Below are positions 1 to 11,841 of a stretch of DNA of 64,000 nt, in pieces. The translations under genes were made by a program, and so were the position numbers. Location of the stretch: the NCBI GenBank assembly GCA_025356445.1, contig JANXSZ010000028.1, positions 62,001 to 126,000 on the forward strand. Reading direction: 5' to 3'. The notes beneath the pieces are model-generated. The model saw only the letters and a list, made by a program, of their open reading frames with translations, was not told the DNA's origin and ran no database searches. This stretch comes from Betaproteobacteria bacterium. GTDB taxonomy: Bacteria; Pseudomonadota; Gammaproteobacteria; Burkholderiales; Burkholderiaceae_C. Every line of letters starts with the position of its first letter. Positions within the stretch are counted from its first letter, which is position 1.

Positions 1-1
1 G

Positions 2-463
2 TTTGTCGATGAAGCGCAGGTGGTGATACGCCATATCCCCTACAAAAGCACTGGCGCGATGGTGACGGATTTGATCGGTGGACAGGTGGAACTCGGGGTA
101 GTGGCCCTGCCTGCCGCCCAAGCACACCTCAAAAGCGGCGCACTGCGGGCCATTGGCCTGTGCGGCAAAACCCGTACCCCTGCCGCCCCCGACATTCCCA
201 CCATCGCCGAACAAGGTCTGCCCAACTACGACATTGAAGGCTGGTTCGCGGTCTTGGGCCCGGCCAAACTGCCCCCCGAGCAGGTCAAGCGCCTCCACGA
301 TGCGTTTGTGGTGGCGTTCACCTCCCCCGAGGTGAAAGAAACCATGGCCAAGCAAGGCAACGTCATCAACCCCAGCACACCCGAAGCGGCTGGCCTCTAT
401 TTGCGCAGTGAAATGGCCCGCTATGCGGTATTGGCAAAAAAGGCGGGGATCGCTTTGGATTGA
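2..463 (+). CDS. Tripartite tricarboxylate transporter (Bug family) periplasmic receptor, C-terminal part
   Basis: This is the last ~153 codons of a gene that begins before the window; the frame is open from base 2. The conserved Bug-family core is visible: HIPYKSTG followed by DLIGGQVELG, then the 'sGkLRAIGlcGKtRt' strand, 'aPDIPTIAEQGLPNYDIEGWF' and a C-terminal helix ending AKKAGIALD. Bug proteins are periplasmic binding proteins for carboxylates, often working with TctAB or as orphan receptors. No membrane subunits are visible, so the ligand cannot be named. It precedes hppD on the same strand, with ~150 bp between them, so linkage to aromatic catabolism is only possible. The signal peptide lies outside the window. 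Confidence 0.93.
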   Translation, partial: FVDEAQVVIRHIPYKSTGAMVTDLIGGQVELGVVALPAAQAHLKSGALRAIGLCGKTRTPAAPDIPTIAEQGLPNYDIEGWFAVLGPAKLPPEQVKRLHDAFVVAFTSPEVKETMAKQGNVINPSTPEAAGLYLRSEMARYAVLAKKAGIALD

Positions 464-613
464 ATCTTGCGCCAGCCCTGCCCACAAGGCCGCAACTTGC
501 AATAAACCTGCGCACCTTCCGCGAGATGATGGGCACCTGTTAGCGTGCAATGTTAATTTTGCGCATGTTTACACCAAGATCAACACCAACTACGCCCTAA
601 AAGGAACACCACG

Positions 614-1690
614 ATGGCCGATTTATTTGACAACCCCATGGGCTTGATGGGCTTTGAATTCGTCGAATTCGCCTCGCCCGAGGCGGGCCTGCTGGAGCCG
701 ATTTTCGAGCGCATGGGCTTCACGCTGGTGGCAAAACACCGCTCGAAAGACGTGGTGCTGTACCGACAGGGCGAGATCAATTTCATCGTCAACCGTGAAC
801 CCAAAAGCGTGGCGGGCTATTTCGCCGCTGAACACGGCCCCAGCGCCTGCGGCATGGCGTTCCGGGTGAAGGATTCGCACCATGCCTACAAGCGTGCGCT
901 GGAGCTGGGTGCGCAACCCATTGAACTCCACCCTGGCCCGATGGAGCTGAATTTGCCGGCCATCAAAGGCATTGGTGGCGCGCCGCTCTACCTGATTGAC
1001 CGCTATGAAGACGGCAAATCGATTTACGACATTGACTTTGACTTCATCGAAGGGGTTGACCGCCGACCCGTGGGCCACGGCCTGAAGCTCATCGACCACC
1101 TCACGCACAACGTCTACCGGGGTCGTATGGCGTTTTGGGCTGGGTTTTACGAAAAGCTGTTCAACTTCCGCGAAATTCGCTTCTTTGACATCAAGGGCGA
1201 GTACACCGGGCTGACCTCCAAAGCACTGACCGCACCAGACGGCAAAATCCGTATCCCGCTGAACGAAGAATCGCGCCAGGGCGGCGGGCAGATTGAAGAG
1301 TATTTGATGAAGTTCAACGGCGAAGGCATCCAGCACATCGCGCTGATTTGTGACGACCTGCTGGCCACGGTAGACAGCCTCGCGCTGGCCGGTGTGCCCC
1401 TGATGACGGCCCCAAGTGAAAGCTACTACGAGATGATCGAAGGCCGCCTGCCAGGCCATGGTCAACCCGTGGCAGAGCTGCAAACGCGCGGCATTTTGAT
1501 GGACGGCAGCACCGAGGGTGGCACGCCACGCCTGCTGCTGCAAATCTTCTCGCAAACCCAGCTTGGCCCCGTGTTCTTCGAATTTATCCAGCGCAAGGGT
1601 GACGAGGGCTTTGGCGAAGGCAACTTCAAAGCGCTGTTCGAGTCGCTGGAGCGGGATCAAATTCAGCGCGGCGCATTGGCAACCACGTAA
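614..1690 (+). CDS. hppD: 4-hydroxyphenylpyruvate dioxygenase
   Basis: 358-residue Fe(II) dioxygenase converting 4-hydroxyphenylpyruvate to homogentisate in tyrosine degradation; cytoplasmic. Length fits the bacterial family. The N-terminal vicinal-oxygen-chelate half is degenerate and the C-terminal half carries the metal triad: H162 (in LIDHLTHNV), H241 (GIQHIAL) and E323 ([18 protein letters not shown]). The start is supported by AAAGGAA eight bases upstream of ATG 614. No homogentisate dioxygenase or fumarylacetoacetase gene is adjacent, so the rest of the pathway is elsewhere. A second aromatic-acid enzyme, indolepyruvate ferredoxin oxidoreductase, lies ~24 kb downstream. Assignment is very secure. 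Confidence 0.97.
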   Translation: MADLFDNPMGLMGFEFVEFASPEAGLLEPIFERMGFTLVAKHRSKDVVLYRQGEINFIVNREPKSVAGYFAAEHGPSACGMAFRVKDSHHAYKRALELGAQPIELHPGPMELNLPAIKGIGGAPLYLIDRYEDGKSIYDIDFDFIEGVDRRPVGHGLKLIDHLTHNVYRGRMAFWAGFYEKLFNFREIRFFDIKGEYTGLTSKALTAPDGKIRIPLNEESRQGGGQIEEYLMKFNGEGIQHIALICDDLLATVDSLALAGVPLMTAPSESYYEMIEGRLPGHGQPVAELQTRGILMDGSTEGGTPRLLLQIFSQTQLGPVFFEFIQRKGDEGFGEGNFKALFESLERDQIQRGALATT

Positions 1691-1776
1691 ATTAACCCGC
1701 AGAGCACAGGCGCAGGGAGAACCACCGAGCCACTGAATCACCGAGAATTCATGCAGATGACCTCTGCAAGGAACCC

Positions 1777-3162
1777 ATGATTTCAAGCTTACTTTCCCGT
1801 CCATCCCTGCACCACCCCCTGCGCCTGATCGCAACCACGGTCAGCCTGCTGAGCGCAGGCATAGGCCTGAGCCAGGTGCAAGCCGCTGAGCCGCCACCTC
1901 AGACCGTGACCTGTCCCGCCGCCTTGCCCGCCGACACCCGCTGCTACAACCACCCCGACAGCACTGGCGCGTTCATCCTGATGGCCATCCCGGCGCAGTG
2001 GAACCAGGTGCTGGTCGTCCACGCCCACGGCGGCCCAGAACTGGGTACACCCCGGCTGAGCCGCACCGAAGAAGACCTGAGCCGCTGGGCCATCACTGTC
2101 AAGGCGGGTTATGCCTGGGTCGGCTCCACCTACCGGCGTGGCGGCTATGGCGTGACGATGGCTGCGCAAGACACCGAACGCGCCCGTCAACGCTTCGTCC
2201 AGTATTTTGGTGAACCTCGCCGCACGCTGCTGCACGGGCAAAGCTACGGCGGCGGCGTGGCCTCGAAAACCGTGGAGTTGTTCGCTACTGCGAAAAACGG
2301 ACGCTCGCCCTACGACGCGGTATTGCTGACCAGTGCAGTGCTGGGTGGCGGCACCACGGCCTACAACTTCCGGCTGGATTTGCGTGCCGTCTACCAGCAC
2401 GTCTGCCACAACCACCCGCGCCCTGATGAGCCACAGTACCCGCTGTGGATGGGGCTGCCCGCTGGTGCCAAATTGACCCGCACCGAACTTACCCAGCGCG
2501 TGGACGAATGCACCGGTTTGCGCCTGCCCGCCGCACAGCGCAATCCACTGCAACAACAGCACCTGTCAGACATCCTGAACGTGCTGAAAATCCATGAACG
2601 CGCGCTGATCGGCCACCTCAACTGGGCGACCTGGCTGTTTGAAGACGTGGTGGCCAAACGCCTGGAAGGCCGCAACCCGTGGGGCAACGAAGGCGTGCGC
2701 TACCAGGGTTCCAGCGACGATGCGGCGCTCAATGCCGGGGTGTTGCGCTACCCAACCGACCCCACCGCTGTAGCCGCCCTGGCGACAGACAGCCTGCCCA
2801 CCGGCAACCTCCCTGTGCCCGTATTGACCCTGCACGCGATCCATGACCCGGTGGCCTTTGTGGAGCTGGAATCGAATTACCGGGAGATCGTGGCGAAGGC
2901 CGGACGCGCAGACCGCTTGGTACAGGTCTTCAGCGACGAATCGGAACACAGCTACCTCAGCGATCCCGAGTACACCGCTGCCTTCACATCGCTGATGGAC
3001 TGGGTCGAGCGAGGCACCAAGCCCACTCCGCAAAGCATCGCGGACTTGTGTGAAACGATGCGAAGCAAGGAGGGTGCGAAAGAAGGCAACACCTGCCACC
3101 TGCGTCCGACGTACCAGCCGGCACCACTGGGCAGCCGGGTAGCGCCGAGGTCAGCACCTTAA
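1777..3162 (+). CDS. Exported alpha/beta hydrolase, function unknown
   Basis: 461 residues. A long N-region and hydrophobic segment end at about VQA|AEPPP (residue 36/37), consistent with a Sec signal peptide. The mature part has alpha/beta-hydrolase landmarks: oxyanion-hole strand HAHGG (82-86), nucleophile elbow G-Q-S156-Y-G-G, a probable acid D357 in HAIHDP, and a probable catalytic H391 in SESEHSYL. Several cysteines (C46, C56, C210, C245 and near the C-terminus) would suit periplasmic disulfides. AAGGAA precedes ATG 1777. It is not obviously operonic: hppD ends 86 bp upstream and the ABC gene converges 9 bp downstream. Substrate cannot be told; a periplasmic esterase or peptidase is possible. 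Confidence 0.75.
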   Translation: MISSLLSRPSLHHPLRLIATTVSLLSAGIGLSQVQAAEPPPQTVTCPAALPADTRCYNHPDSTGAFILMAIPAQWNQVLVVHAHGGPELGTPRLSRTEEDLSRWAITVKAGYAWVGSTYRRGGYGVTMAAQDTERARQRFVQYFGEPRRTLLHGQSYGGGVASKTVELFATAKNGRSPYDAVLLTSAVLGGGTTAYNFRLDLRAVYQHVCHNHPRPDEPQYPLWMGLPAGAKLTRTELTQRVDECTGLRLPAAQRNPLQQQHLSDILNVLKIHERALIGHLNWATWLFEDVVAKRLEGRNPWGNEGVRYQGSSDDAALNAGVLRYPTDPTAVAALATDSLPTGNLPVPVLTLHAIHDPVAFVELESNYREIVAKAGRADRLVQVFSDESEHSYLSDPEYTAAFTSLMDWVERGTKPTPQSIADLCETMRSKEGAKEGNTCHLRPTYQPAPLGSRVAPRSAP

Positions 3163-3171
3163 CGCATCCTC

Positions 3172-5064
<1,893 letters not shown>

Positions 5065-5085
5065 AGAGGCGGTCAGCCTGCGATC

Positions 5086-6075
5086 TTAGCTTTGAGCGGC
5101 CTTTTCAGGGCTTGCTGCGTGCGCCGCCACCAAACAATCCCGAAACACCAGCGCTGCGCGCGAAGGTTGCGGCGCTGGCCGAGTGATCGCCACAAAACGC
5201 GCGTCATACCGGAATACCGCCGGCTGCACGGCCTGCATTTGGCCGCTGGCCTCGAACTGGCGGGCGTAGTGGTCGGGCAAAAACCCCAAAAACTTGCTGG
5301 ACAGAATCAGCGTGGCGATGGACTCCTGATCAAACCCTGTGGCAGCGCGAGGCAGGCGCATCTGGTGGCTAAGTTCCATGTTGGGGGAGTGGTAACCCAG
5401 ACCTGCAAAGCGGTGGTTATGCAGGTCTGACCAGTGTAAGTTGCTATTGTTTTTGACAGCTTCGGGACTGCTGCCAAACAAAGGGTGCGCCCGTCCGCAG
5501 TACAGCAGCATGGTCTCGCCAAACAAATCGTTGTAGCCCAGCGCATCCGAGTTGCGGTGCGCGGGGATGATGCCGACGTGGTATTCGCCCGCAATCACGG
5601 CTTGCTCGATGGTGTTGATGGGGGCCACGTGCAGCACCAGCCTGACCTGCGGGGCCGCATCCGTGAAGGCAGCAATAGCCTGGGCGATGCGGGCCTGCGG
5701 GTTGGTGGCGGTTTTGTCGAACACGGCCACATGCAGCTCGCCGCCCATGCGCTGGTGGATGTCGTCCATGCTGGCGCGGAAATCGTCGGTGGCGGCGAGC
5801 AGGCGCAGGGTTTCGGCATGGACGCGCTCGCCCTCTGCCGTCAACGCAAAGCCTGCACGGCCCCGGCGGCACAGCACCAGCCCCAGGCGCAACTCCAGGT
5901 CTTTGATATGGCGGCTGATGGTGGAGACACCGATATTCAACTCCAGCTCCGCCGCCGCCATGCCGCCGCAGTCCACCACGCATTTGAAGACGCGCAGCAA
6001 ACGCAAATCCATGTCGCTGAGTTGGCCCAGTACGGCCTTGCTTTTGACCTTCATGTTTTCAACATTTACTTTCAT
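5086..6075 (-). CDS. LysR family transcriptional regulator
   Basis: 329 residues. An N-terminal winged helix-turn-helix spans roughly residues 20-80 (DLRLLRVFKCVVDCGG, then SRHIKDLELRLG), with a type-2 periplasmic-binding-like effector domain behind it. It diverges from the transaminase / D-amino-acid dehydrogenase pair across a ~104 bp gap, the usual LysR arrangement, so regulation of those genes is the simplest inference. A copy of the scattered AAAAACAATAGC repeat lies inside the gene (5443-5454, minus-strand orientation) and encodes KNNSN. The ATG at 6075 gives a somewhat long N-terminus; the internal ATG 24 bp downstream (MKVKSKAV) is an alternative start. Confidence 0.9.
   Translation of the reverse strand: MKVNVENMKVKSKAVLGQLSDMDLRLLRVFKCVVDCGGMAAAELELNIGVSTISRHIKDLELRLGLVLCRRGRAGFALTAEGERVHAETLRLLAATDDFRASMDDIHQRMGGELHVAVFDKTATNPQARIAQAIAAFTDAAPQVRLVLHVAPINTIEQAVIAGEYHVGIIPAHRNSDALGYNDLFGETMLLYCGRAHPLFGSSPEAVKNNSNLHWSDLHNHRFAGLGYHSPNMELSHQMRLPRAATGFDQESIATLILSSKFLGFLPDHYARQFEASGQMQAVQPAVFRYDARFVAITRPAPQPSRAALVFRDCLVAAHAASPEKAAQS
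5443..5454 (-). repeat. Scattered repeat core AAAAACAATAGC in a LysR gene
   Basis: Exact core, minus orientation, extended as AAAAACAATAGCAACTTACA. In the LysR reading frame it encodes KNNSN. Confidence 0.75.
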
Positions 6076-6179
6076 AAATTGGCAAGTGAATGGTGACAGT
6101 TAACCCTTTATCAGAGTAACAGAGTCCCCCAGAATCAACACGCCCCTACCCAACGACACCAACCCACCCGGAGCAAGCC

Positions 6180-7538
6180 ATGGATTTGAGCGACACCCAG
6201 CAACTGAACACCCCCGCCAAGCCCCGCATGGACGCCACCTGGCTGGACGCGCACTGGATGCCCTACACCGGCAACCGCGAGTTCAAAGCCAATCCGCGCA
6301 TGATCGTCGGGGCCAAGGGCTGCTACTACACCGACGCCGATGGCCGCCAGATTTTTGACGGCCTCTCCGGGTTGTGGACATGCGGCTTAGGCCACGGTCG
6401 CCCCGAGATCACCGCTGCGGTGACGAAGCAAATGGCGACGCTGGACTATTCCCCTGCGTTCCAGTTTGGTCACCCGCTGTCGTTTGAGCTGGCGAACAAA
6501 CTGATCGAACTCACGCCCCAAGGCTTGGACCATGTGTTCTTCACCGGCTCGGGCTCCGAATCGGCAGACACCTCGCTGAAGATGGCCCGTGCCTACTGGC
6601 GGCTAAAGGGCCAGCCCGGCAAAACGCGCCTGATTGGCCGCGAAAAGGGTTACCACGGCGTGAACTATGGCGGCATCTCAGTGGGTGGCATTGCCGCCAA
6701 CCGCAAGATGTTTGGTCAAGGCATTGAAGCTGACCATTTGCCCCACACCCAATTGAAAAAGAACGCGTTCTCACGCGGTATGCCCACGCAAGGCGTAGAA
6801 CTGGCCGACGAGTTGCTCAACATCATTGCGCTGCATGATGCATCCACCATTGCCGCCGTCATCGTTGAGCCGTTTGCCGGTTCCGCTGGGGTGGTGATTC
6901 CGCCTGTGGGCTACTTGCAGCGGCTGCGCGATATTTGCACCGCACACAACATCCTGCTGATTTTTGACGAGGTGATTACCGCCTTTGGCCGCTCAGGTGC
7001 GTACACCGGCGCAGAAGCGTTTGGCGTTACACCGGACATCCTGAACGCCGCCAAGCAAATCACCAATGGCGCGCAGCCGCTGGGCGTGGTGATTGCTAAA
7101 AAAGAAATCTATGACACCTTCATGGCCGCTGGTGGCCCGGAGTACATGCTGGAATTCCCACACGGCTACACCTACTCGGCCCACCCCGTGACCTGCGCAG
7201 CAGGTGTGGCGGTGCTGGACTTGCTCGTCAAAGAAAACATGATCGAGCGCGTCAACGCCCTGTCGCCCTACTTTGAAAACGCCGTTCACAGTCTGAAAGG
7301 CACCAAGTACATCAGCGACATCCGTAACTTCGGGCTGGCCGCCGGTTTGACGATTGAAGCCCTGCCCGGCGAGCCTGCCCGCCGCCCGTATGAGATCGCT
7401 ATGAAGTGCTGGCAAAAAGGCGTTTACGTGCGCTACGGTGCGGATACCATCCAAATGGCCCCCCCCTTCATTGCTGAGCGCCATGAGATCGACCGCATGG
7501 TCAACATCGTGGGGGAGTCCATCAACGAACTGGGCTGA
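6180..7538 (+). CDS. Omega-amino acid-pyruvate transaminase (beta-alanine-pyruvate type), PLP class III
   Basis: 452 residues, the normal length for class III aminotransferases. PLP-binding features are in place: phosphate cradle GSGSE (123-127), Y158-H159-G160, D263 in [11 protein letters not shown], and Schiff-base lysine K292 in [14 protein letters not shown]. The start region [16 protein letters not shown] and [17 protein letters not shown] match beta-alanine-pyruvate transaminases best by recollection. It would move the amino group of beta-alanine or another omega-amine to pyruvate. The next gene is a D-amino-acid dehydrogenase 25 bp downstream, suggesting a small amino-acid catabolic operon that yields and then oxidises alanine-type products. 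GGAGCAAG precedes ATG 6180. Exact amine donor is unproven. Confidence 0.9.
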   Translation: MDLSDTQQLNTPAKPRMDATWLDAHWMPYTGNREFKANPRMIVGAKGCYYTDADGRQIFDGLSGLWTCGLGHGRPEITAAVTKQMATLDYSPAFQFGHPLSFELANKLIELTPQGLDHVFFTGSGSESADTSLKMARAYWRLKGQPGKTRLIGREKGYHGVNYGGISVGGIAANRKMFGQGIEADHLPHTQLKKNAFSRGMPTQGVELADELLNIIALHDASTIAAVIVEPFAGSAGVVIPPVGYLQRLRDICTAHNILLIFDEVITAFGRSGAYTGAEAFGVTPDILNAAKQITNGAQPLGVVIAKKEIYDTFMAAGGPEYMLEFPHGYTYSAHPVTCAAGVAVLDLLVKENMIERVNALSPYFENAVHSLKGTKYISDIRNFGLAAGLTIEALPGEPARRPYEIAMKCWQKGVYVRYGADTIQMAPPFIAERHEIDRMVNIVGESINELG

Positions 7539-7563
7539 CAGCAAGGCCCAAGAAAGATCGCGC

Positions 7564-8820
7564 ATGAAGATCATCATTTTGGGAAGCGGCGTGATCGGCA
7601 CCACCACCGCCTACTACTTGGCCCGCTCAGGTCATGAAGTGACGGTGATTGACCGCCAACCTGGCCCTGGCCTGGAAACCAGCTTTGCCAACGCTGGCGA
7701 AGTCTCGCCTGGCTATTCGTCCCCTTGGGCGGGGCCAGGCGTGCCTCTCAAAGCACTCAAATGGCTGACGATGCAACACAGCCCGCTGGTCATCGAACCC
7801 ATGCTGGACCCCGCCATGTGGCGCTGGGGCCTCGCCATGCTGCGCAACTGCACGCAAGCCCGCTACGAGGTCAACAAAGCCCGCATGGTGCGACTCGCCG
7901 AATACAGCCGTGACGCCATGGTGGCGCTGCGCAAAGAAACCGGCATCGCCTACGACGAGCGTACCAAGGGCACGCTGCAACTCTTTCGCACACCAACGCA
8001 GCTGGACGGTATTGGCAAAGACGTAGAAATCCTCAAACGCTATGGCGTCCCGTTTGACGTGCTGGACATGCCCGGCTGCATAGCCCACGAACCCGCACTG
8101 GCCATGGTGAAGGAAAAATTCGTCGGTGGCCTGCGCCTGCCTGGCGACGAAACCGGCGACTGCTTCTTGTTCACCCAGCGGCTGGCCAAAATGGCCGAAG
8201 ACCTGGGTGTCGAATTCCGCTACGGTACCGCCATCCAAGGCCTGAACCACACCGATTCGCGCATAACCGGCCTGGCCATCGAAGGCGGCGAATTGCATGC
8301 CGATGCCTATGTCTGCGCCTTGGGCAGCTACTCGCCCCTTCTGCTCAAACCACTGGATCTGCACCTGCCGGTCTACCCGGTCAAAGGCTTCTCCATCACC
8401 GTGCCCATCACCGATTTCAAAGGTGCGCCCGAATCCACAGTGATGGACGAAACCTACAAAGTCGCCGTCACCCGCCTGGGCGACCGTATCCGCGTGGGAG
8501 GCACCGCACAACTCTCCGGCTACGACCTGAGCCTGAACGCATCACGCCGCAAAACGCTGGACTTTGTGCTGAGCGACTGCTTCCCGAAAGGTGGCGATCT
8601 GAACCAAGCCAAATTCTGGACCGGCCTGCGCCCCATGACCCCCGACGGCACCCCCATCCTGGGCGGCACACGGTTCACGAACCTGCACCTGAGCACCGGC
8701 CACGGCACACTGGGCTGGACGATGGCTGCGGGTACGGGACGGGTGATGGCGGATTTGCTCTCCAAACGCAAGCCGGAGATTGACATGGAGGGGTTAACGC
8801 TGGCGCGGTATGGGGGGTGA
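7564..8820 (+). CDS. dadA: D-amino acid dehydrogenase (FAD), DadA-like
   Basis: 418 residues from the ATG at 7564, chosen because the FAD-binding strand begins at once ([12 protein letters not shown], GxGxxG at residues 7-12). In-frame sequence upstream of it is a shadow of the transaminase gene. [26 protein letters not shown], then [24 protein letters not shown] and the C-terminal [14 protein letters not shown] and [16 protein letters not shown] are characteristic of the DAO/DadA family. The enzyme oxidatively deaminates D-amino acids to 2-oxo acids and feeds electrons to the respiratory chain from the inner-membrane face. It is co-directional with the upstream transaminase. No alanine racemase (dadX) is adjacent, so the physiological substrate may not be alanine. 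Confidence 0.92.
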   Translation: MKIIILGSGVIGTTTAYYLARSGHEVTVIDRQPGPGLETSFANAGEVSPGYSSPWAGPGVPLKALKWLTMQHSPLVIEPMLDPAMWRWGLAMLRNCTQARYEVNKARMVRLAEYSRDAMVALRKETGIAYDERTKGTLQLFRTPTQLDGIGKDVEILKRYGVPFDVLDMPGCIAHEPALAMVKEKFVGGLRLPGDETGDCFLFTQRLAKMAEDLGVEFRYGTAIQGLNHTDSRITGLAIEGGELHADAYVCALGSYSPLLLKPLDLHLPVYPVKGFSITVPITDFKGAPESTVMDETYKVAVTRLGDRIRVGGTAQLSGYDLSLNASRRKTLDFVLSDCFPKGGDLNQAKFWTGLRPMTPDGTPILGGTRFTNLHLSTGHGTLGWTMAAGTGRVMADLLSKRKPEIDMEGLTLARYGG

Positions 8821-8852
8821 TCTGGGGAGTGATGCGCTATGCGCTACCGTCG

Positions 8853-9254
8853 TCAAGCTGGGCAAATCAGGGGAACAGATGGGAAGTAACTTGTGTACCG
8901 CGCTGAATCCCGCGTCAGAATCACCCACCCCTCAGCCTGGGCCTGTGCGCCGATGAAGAAATCAGCCAATACACCCGTCTTGGTGCCTTTGCGTTTGCGG
9001 TAGAGCAAAAACGCCTCTCCGGCAAAATAAGCGGCTGGACGAGAAATAGGCTTCACATTGATCTTGGCACGCTTTAAAAAACCGTCCAGAGCGGCCATCG
9101 TGTCAAACGCAGGCACCAGCTCAGCGTAACCCACAGGGTTGATGTACAACGGGCCTTTTTGCATCGCGACAAACAGTTGTGATGCAGACCAAGATGCCCA
9201 AACAGGGTCGTCTTGCACCAAATCAATCAACACATTGGTGTCTACCAGCGTCAT
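8853..9254 (-). CDS. vapC: PIN-domain ribonuclease toxin (VapC family)
   Basis: 133 residues from ATG 9254. The four acidic residues of the PIN active site are visible: D5 (LVDTNVLID), E45 (YAELV), D98 (GVLADFFIGAQA) and D116 (LTRDSARY). They coordinate Mg2+ or Mn2+ for RNA cleavage in the family. The start was set at 9254 because the ATG overlaps the antitoxin stop (ATGA, 9251-9254), the usual coupling of vapBC; the frame remains open four codons further upstream. An intact toxin preceded by an intact antitoxin suggests an active type II module. The RNA target is unknown. Confidence 0.92.
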   Translation of the reverse strand: MTLVDTNVLIDLVQDDPVWASWSASQLFVAMQKGPLYINPVGYAELVPAFDTMAALDGFLKRAKINVKPISRPAAYFAGEAFLLYRKRKGTKTGVLADFFIGAQAQAEGWVILTRDSARYTSYFPSVPLICPA

Positions 9255-9496
9255 GCTTGGTTCCAATCTGCCCCTCGGGTCATTTGCATAACTTGTTCGG
9301 TGGAGATTTTGCGGTTTCCCGTCCCACGTAGCGCAGTGAAGGGGTTCTCCGTGTCCGCCTGGCGTACAGACTTAGCGACCAGTCGCAAATGTTTTTCGAG
9401 CGCCTCTTGCACCACGACAGATTTGCTAAGGTGCGTCGCCTCACAATAAGCGGCAAGCCGATGCCCTAAAGACAATGGCAGTCGTACTGACAACAT
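9251..9496 (-). CDS. vapB: Ribbon-helix-helix-like antitoxin of the VapBC pair
   Basis: 81 residues from the ATG at 9496. MLSVRLPLSLGHRLAAYCE followed by THLSKSVVVQEALEKHL is a ribbon-helix-helix DNA-binding fold, and the C-terminal tail (TENPF...DWNQA) would wrap the toxin. GAAAGCGAG upstream of 9496 is a plausible ribosome site; a TTG eight codons earlier (9520) is an alternative start. Promoter and operator should lie in the AT-rich 9497-9567 interval shared with the divergent LysR gene. The antitoxin is expected to repress its own operon and neutralise the PIN toxin encoded four bases into its stop codon. Confidence 0.85.
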   Translation of the reverse strand: MLSVRLPLSLGHRLAAYCEATHLSKSVVVQEALEKHLRLVAKSVRQADTENPFTALRGTGNRKISTEQVMQMTRGADWNQA

Positions 9497-9567
9497 GAAA
9501 ATCTCGCTTTCGTATGACAAATTATCATTTAATTGTATGACAGCATAGCCACATCAACACCATCGCC

Positions 9568-10512
9568 ATGGACCACTTCAAACAACTCCACACCTTCGCG
9601 TCCATCGCCGCCCGGGGTAGCCTCACCGCTGCCGCCCGGGCTGAAGGCGTCGCCCCCGCCATCATGGGCCGTCGCCTGGATGCATTGGAGCAGCGGCTGG
9701 GCGTGAAGCTGCTGGTGCGCAGCACGCGGCGTATCAGCCTGACCCACGAAGGCAGTGCTTTTTTGGAAGACTGCCAGCGCATCCTCGCTGACCTGGCCAA
9801 CGCCGAAGCCAGCGTCTCTGCTGGCGGCATCAAGGCCAGCGGGCATTTGCGGTTGACCGCCCCGGCCGGGTTTGGCCGTCGCCACGTGGCACCGCTGGTG
9901 CCGCGCTTTCGCGAATTGCACCCCGAAGTCACGATCTCACTGAACCTGAGCGACCGGGTGGTGGACATTGCCGGGGAAGCGTATGACTGCGCCGTGCGGG
10001 TCGGCGACATGCCCGATTCGTCCATGGTCAGCGTGCGTTTGGCGGCGAACCGGCGTTTGTGCGTGGCGACACCCAAGTACTTACAGCAGCATGGCACACC
10101 GCAGCATCCGAGCGAGTTGGGCAAATTTGCCTGCCTGACGCTCTCTAGCGACGCCTCGCAAACCCGGGGCTGGGCGTTTTGCCTGGGTACACCAGAAGGT
10201 GCGCAGAGTAACGCCAACCCCGGCCCCGTCACCTACCTCAAACCCCATGGCCCGTTGGACTGCTCAGACGGCCAAGTGCTGCACGACTGGTGCATGGCGG
10301 GCTACGGCATCGCATGGCGCAGCACCTGGGAAGTGGAAGGCGAAATCGCAGCCGGACAACTGGTGGCCGTGCTGGACGCCTTTGCCGCACCGCCCAACGG
10401 CATCTACGCCGTGTTCCCCGACCGCCGCCATATGCCACTGCGGGTGCGGCTGTGGATTGATTATTTGAAGCGCCAGTACGGACAAAACGACTTCTGGACG
10501 CGGGGCCGATAA
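9568..10512 (+). CDS. LysR family transcriptional regulator
   Basis: 314 residues. The N-terminus MDHFKQLHTFASIAARGSLT, then RRLDALEQRLGVKLLVRSTRRISLTHEG, is the LysR winged helix of the group that includes DsdC/PecT-like regulators. The effector-binding domain begins around residue 90 (SGHLRLTAPAGFGRRHVAPLV). It is divergent from the toxin-antitoxin pair, which is probably a chance insertion between it and its target. Its closest relative in the window is the LysR at 18354, which shares the LRL.AP.GFGRRHIAP style of linker, so the two are likely paralogues. The regulated genes cannot be inferred from context. Confidence 0.9.
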   Translation: MDHFKQLHTFASIAARGSLTAAARAEGVAPAIMGRRLDALEQRLGVKLLVRSTRRISLTHEGSAFLEDCQRILADLANAEASVSAGGIKASGHLRLTAPAGFGRRHVAPLVPRFRELHPEVTISLNLSDRVVDIAGEAYDCAVRVGDMPDSSMVSVRLAANRRLCVATPKYLQQHGTPQHPSELGKFACLTLSSDASQTRGWAFCLGTPEGAQSNANPGPVTYLKPHGPLDCSDGQVLHDWCMAGYGIAWRSTWEVEGEIAAGQLVAVLDAFAAPPNGIYAVFPDRRHMPLRVRLWIDYLKRQYGQNDFWTRGR

Positions 10513-10590
10513 AATCCACCCGCTTCACCTGAGTCGGACTTGCCGCATCTCTGGAATGCTTATCTGGAATGCGTCATCCCCAACGTCCGA

Positions 10591-11841
10591 ATGAAACTTC
10601 AAACACAACGCCTGATTGACCGCTGGACAGGCCAGTTGCTGTGCGCCGCCCTCTCAGGCTGGGCCAAACTGGCACGGCGCGGAGAACTCGCCCAGCCCAT
10701 CACTCCCCGCCCGGTGAAACACATCCTCGTCATCATGCTGTCTGAAATGGGCAGCATGGTGCTGGCTGGGCCTATGTTTGCGCTGATTCGGCAACGCTTC
10801 CCCGAAGCTACCGTCCATGTGCTTCAACTCAAAAAGAACCAACAGGTGTCCACCCTGCTGCGCATCGCCCAGCCGGAGCACATGCACGCGTTGGACGACA
10901 GCTCGCTCACCGGTTTGCTCAGCAGCCTGTGGCGCGTGACGCGTACGTTGCGTGCGTTGCCGGTGGACGTGGTGATCGACTGCGAACTGTTCTCGCGCAT
11001 CAGCGCCTTGATGGCCTACGCCAGTGGCGCACCGCGTCTCGTGGGCTTCACACCGCACACGCAAGAGGGGCTGTACCGAGGTTCGTTCATGACCCATGCC
11101 ATCCCCTACAACCCGTACCGCCATATCAGCCAGCAGTTCGTAGCGCTGGTGGATGCCTTGCAAGACACCCGCGTTGCACCCACGCTGCCGCGCACCAAGT
11201 GGAGCCTGCTGCAAACCCTGCCCGAAGATTCAGGAATGCGGGTGGACTTTGAGGCCGGGGAACTGGAAACCTTCAAAGCCCGCTTGCTGCGCGACTTTCC
11301 ACAGATCGCCGAACCCAAGCTGATACTGGTCTACGCCAGCGGCGGCATCCTGCCTGAGCGGGCCTGGCCGCAGGCCCATTACGTGGAACTGGTGCGCGGC
11401 CTGTGTGCAGCGGGTCACGCGGTCGGGTTGATTGGCTTGCCCGAAGACACGCCGCTGGCGAAAAACATTCAGGCACAGCTTGAGAGAAATGCCCTGTGCA
11501 TTGACCTCACCGGCTACACCAAGAGCATCCGCGAACTGCTGATGCTGTTTCACCAAGGCAGCCTGTTGGTGACGAACGATGGCGGCCCCGGTCACTTTGC
11601 CAGTCTGACGCCGATCCGCACCTTCATGTTCTTTGGGCCTGAGACCAGTCGCCTCTATGGGCCCCTCTCCAGCCGCACCACGGTGTTTGATTTGCAGATC
11701 GCCTGCTCGCCCTGCCTCAGTGCCTACAACCACCGCCAAACGTTTTGCGACGGCGATAACCAGTGCCTCAAGCGCATTGACCCCGCGCAGGTGCTGAGCA
11801 TGGCGTTACGCGAATTGACGACAGAAAGCGCAACCCCATGA
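10591..11841 (+). CDS. Glycosyltransferase family 9 (heptosyltransferase-like)
   Basis: 416 residues from ATG 10591; the frame stays open upstream to a TTG at 10540, but that region does not look coding. HILVIMLSEMGSMVLAGPMFALIRQRFPEATVHVLQLKKN is the GT9 N-domain, and the C-domain has LVTNDGGPGHFASLTPIRTFMFFGPETSRLYGPL, the NDP-sugar-binding signature of WaaC/WaaF relatives. GT9 enzymes add heptose or other sugars to lipopolysaccharide core or repeat units at the cytoplasmic face. Its stop overlaps the GtrA start (ATGA 11838-11841), so it belongs with the following polyprenyl-sugar genes. A C-terminal CSPCLSAYNHRQTFCDGDNQC cysteine cluster is notable. Confidence 0.85.
   Translation: MKLQTQRLIDRWTGQLLCAALSGWAKLARRGELAQPITPRPVKHILVIMLSEMGSMVLAGPMFALIRQRFPEATVHVLQLKKNQQVSTLLRIAQPEHMHALDDSSLTGLLSSLWRVTRTLRALPVDVVIDCELFSRISALMAYASGAPRLVGFTPHTQEGLYRGSFMTHAIPYNPYRHISQQFVALVDALQDTRVAPTLPRTKWSLLQTLPEDSGMRVDFEAGELETFKARLLRDFPQIAEPKLILVYASGGILPERAWPQAHYVELVRGLCAAGHAVGLIGLPEDTPLAKNIQAQLERNALCIDLTGYTKSIRELLMLFHQGSLLVTNDGGPGHFASLTPIRTFMFFGPETSRLYGPLSSRTTVFDLQIACSPCLSAYNHRQTFCDGDNQCLKRIDPAQVLSMALRELTTESATP

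Noticed and set aside
623-1834. 403-codon open frame antisense to hppD
   Set aside because: Antisense shadow of a well-supported enzyme gene in high-GC DNA; no domain or start context of its own.
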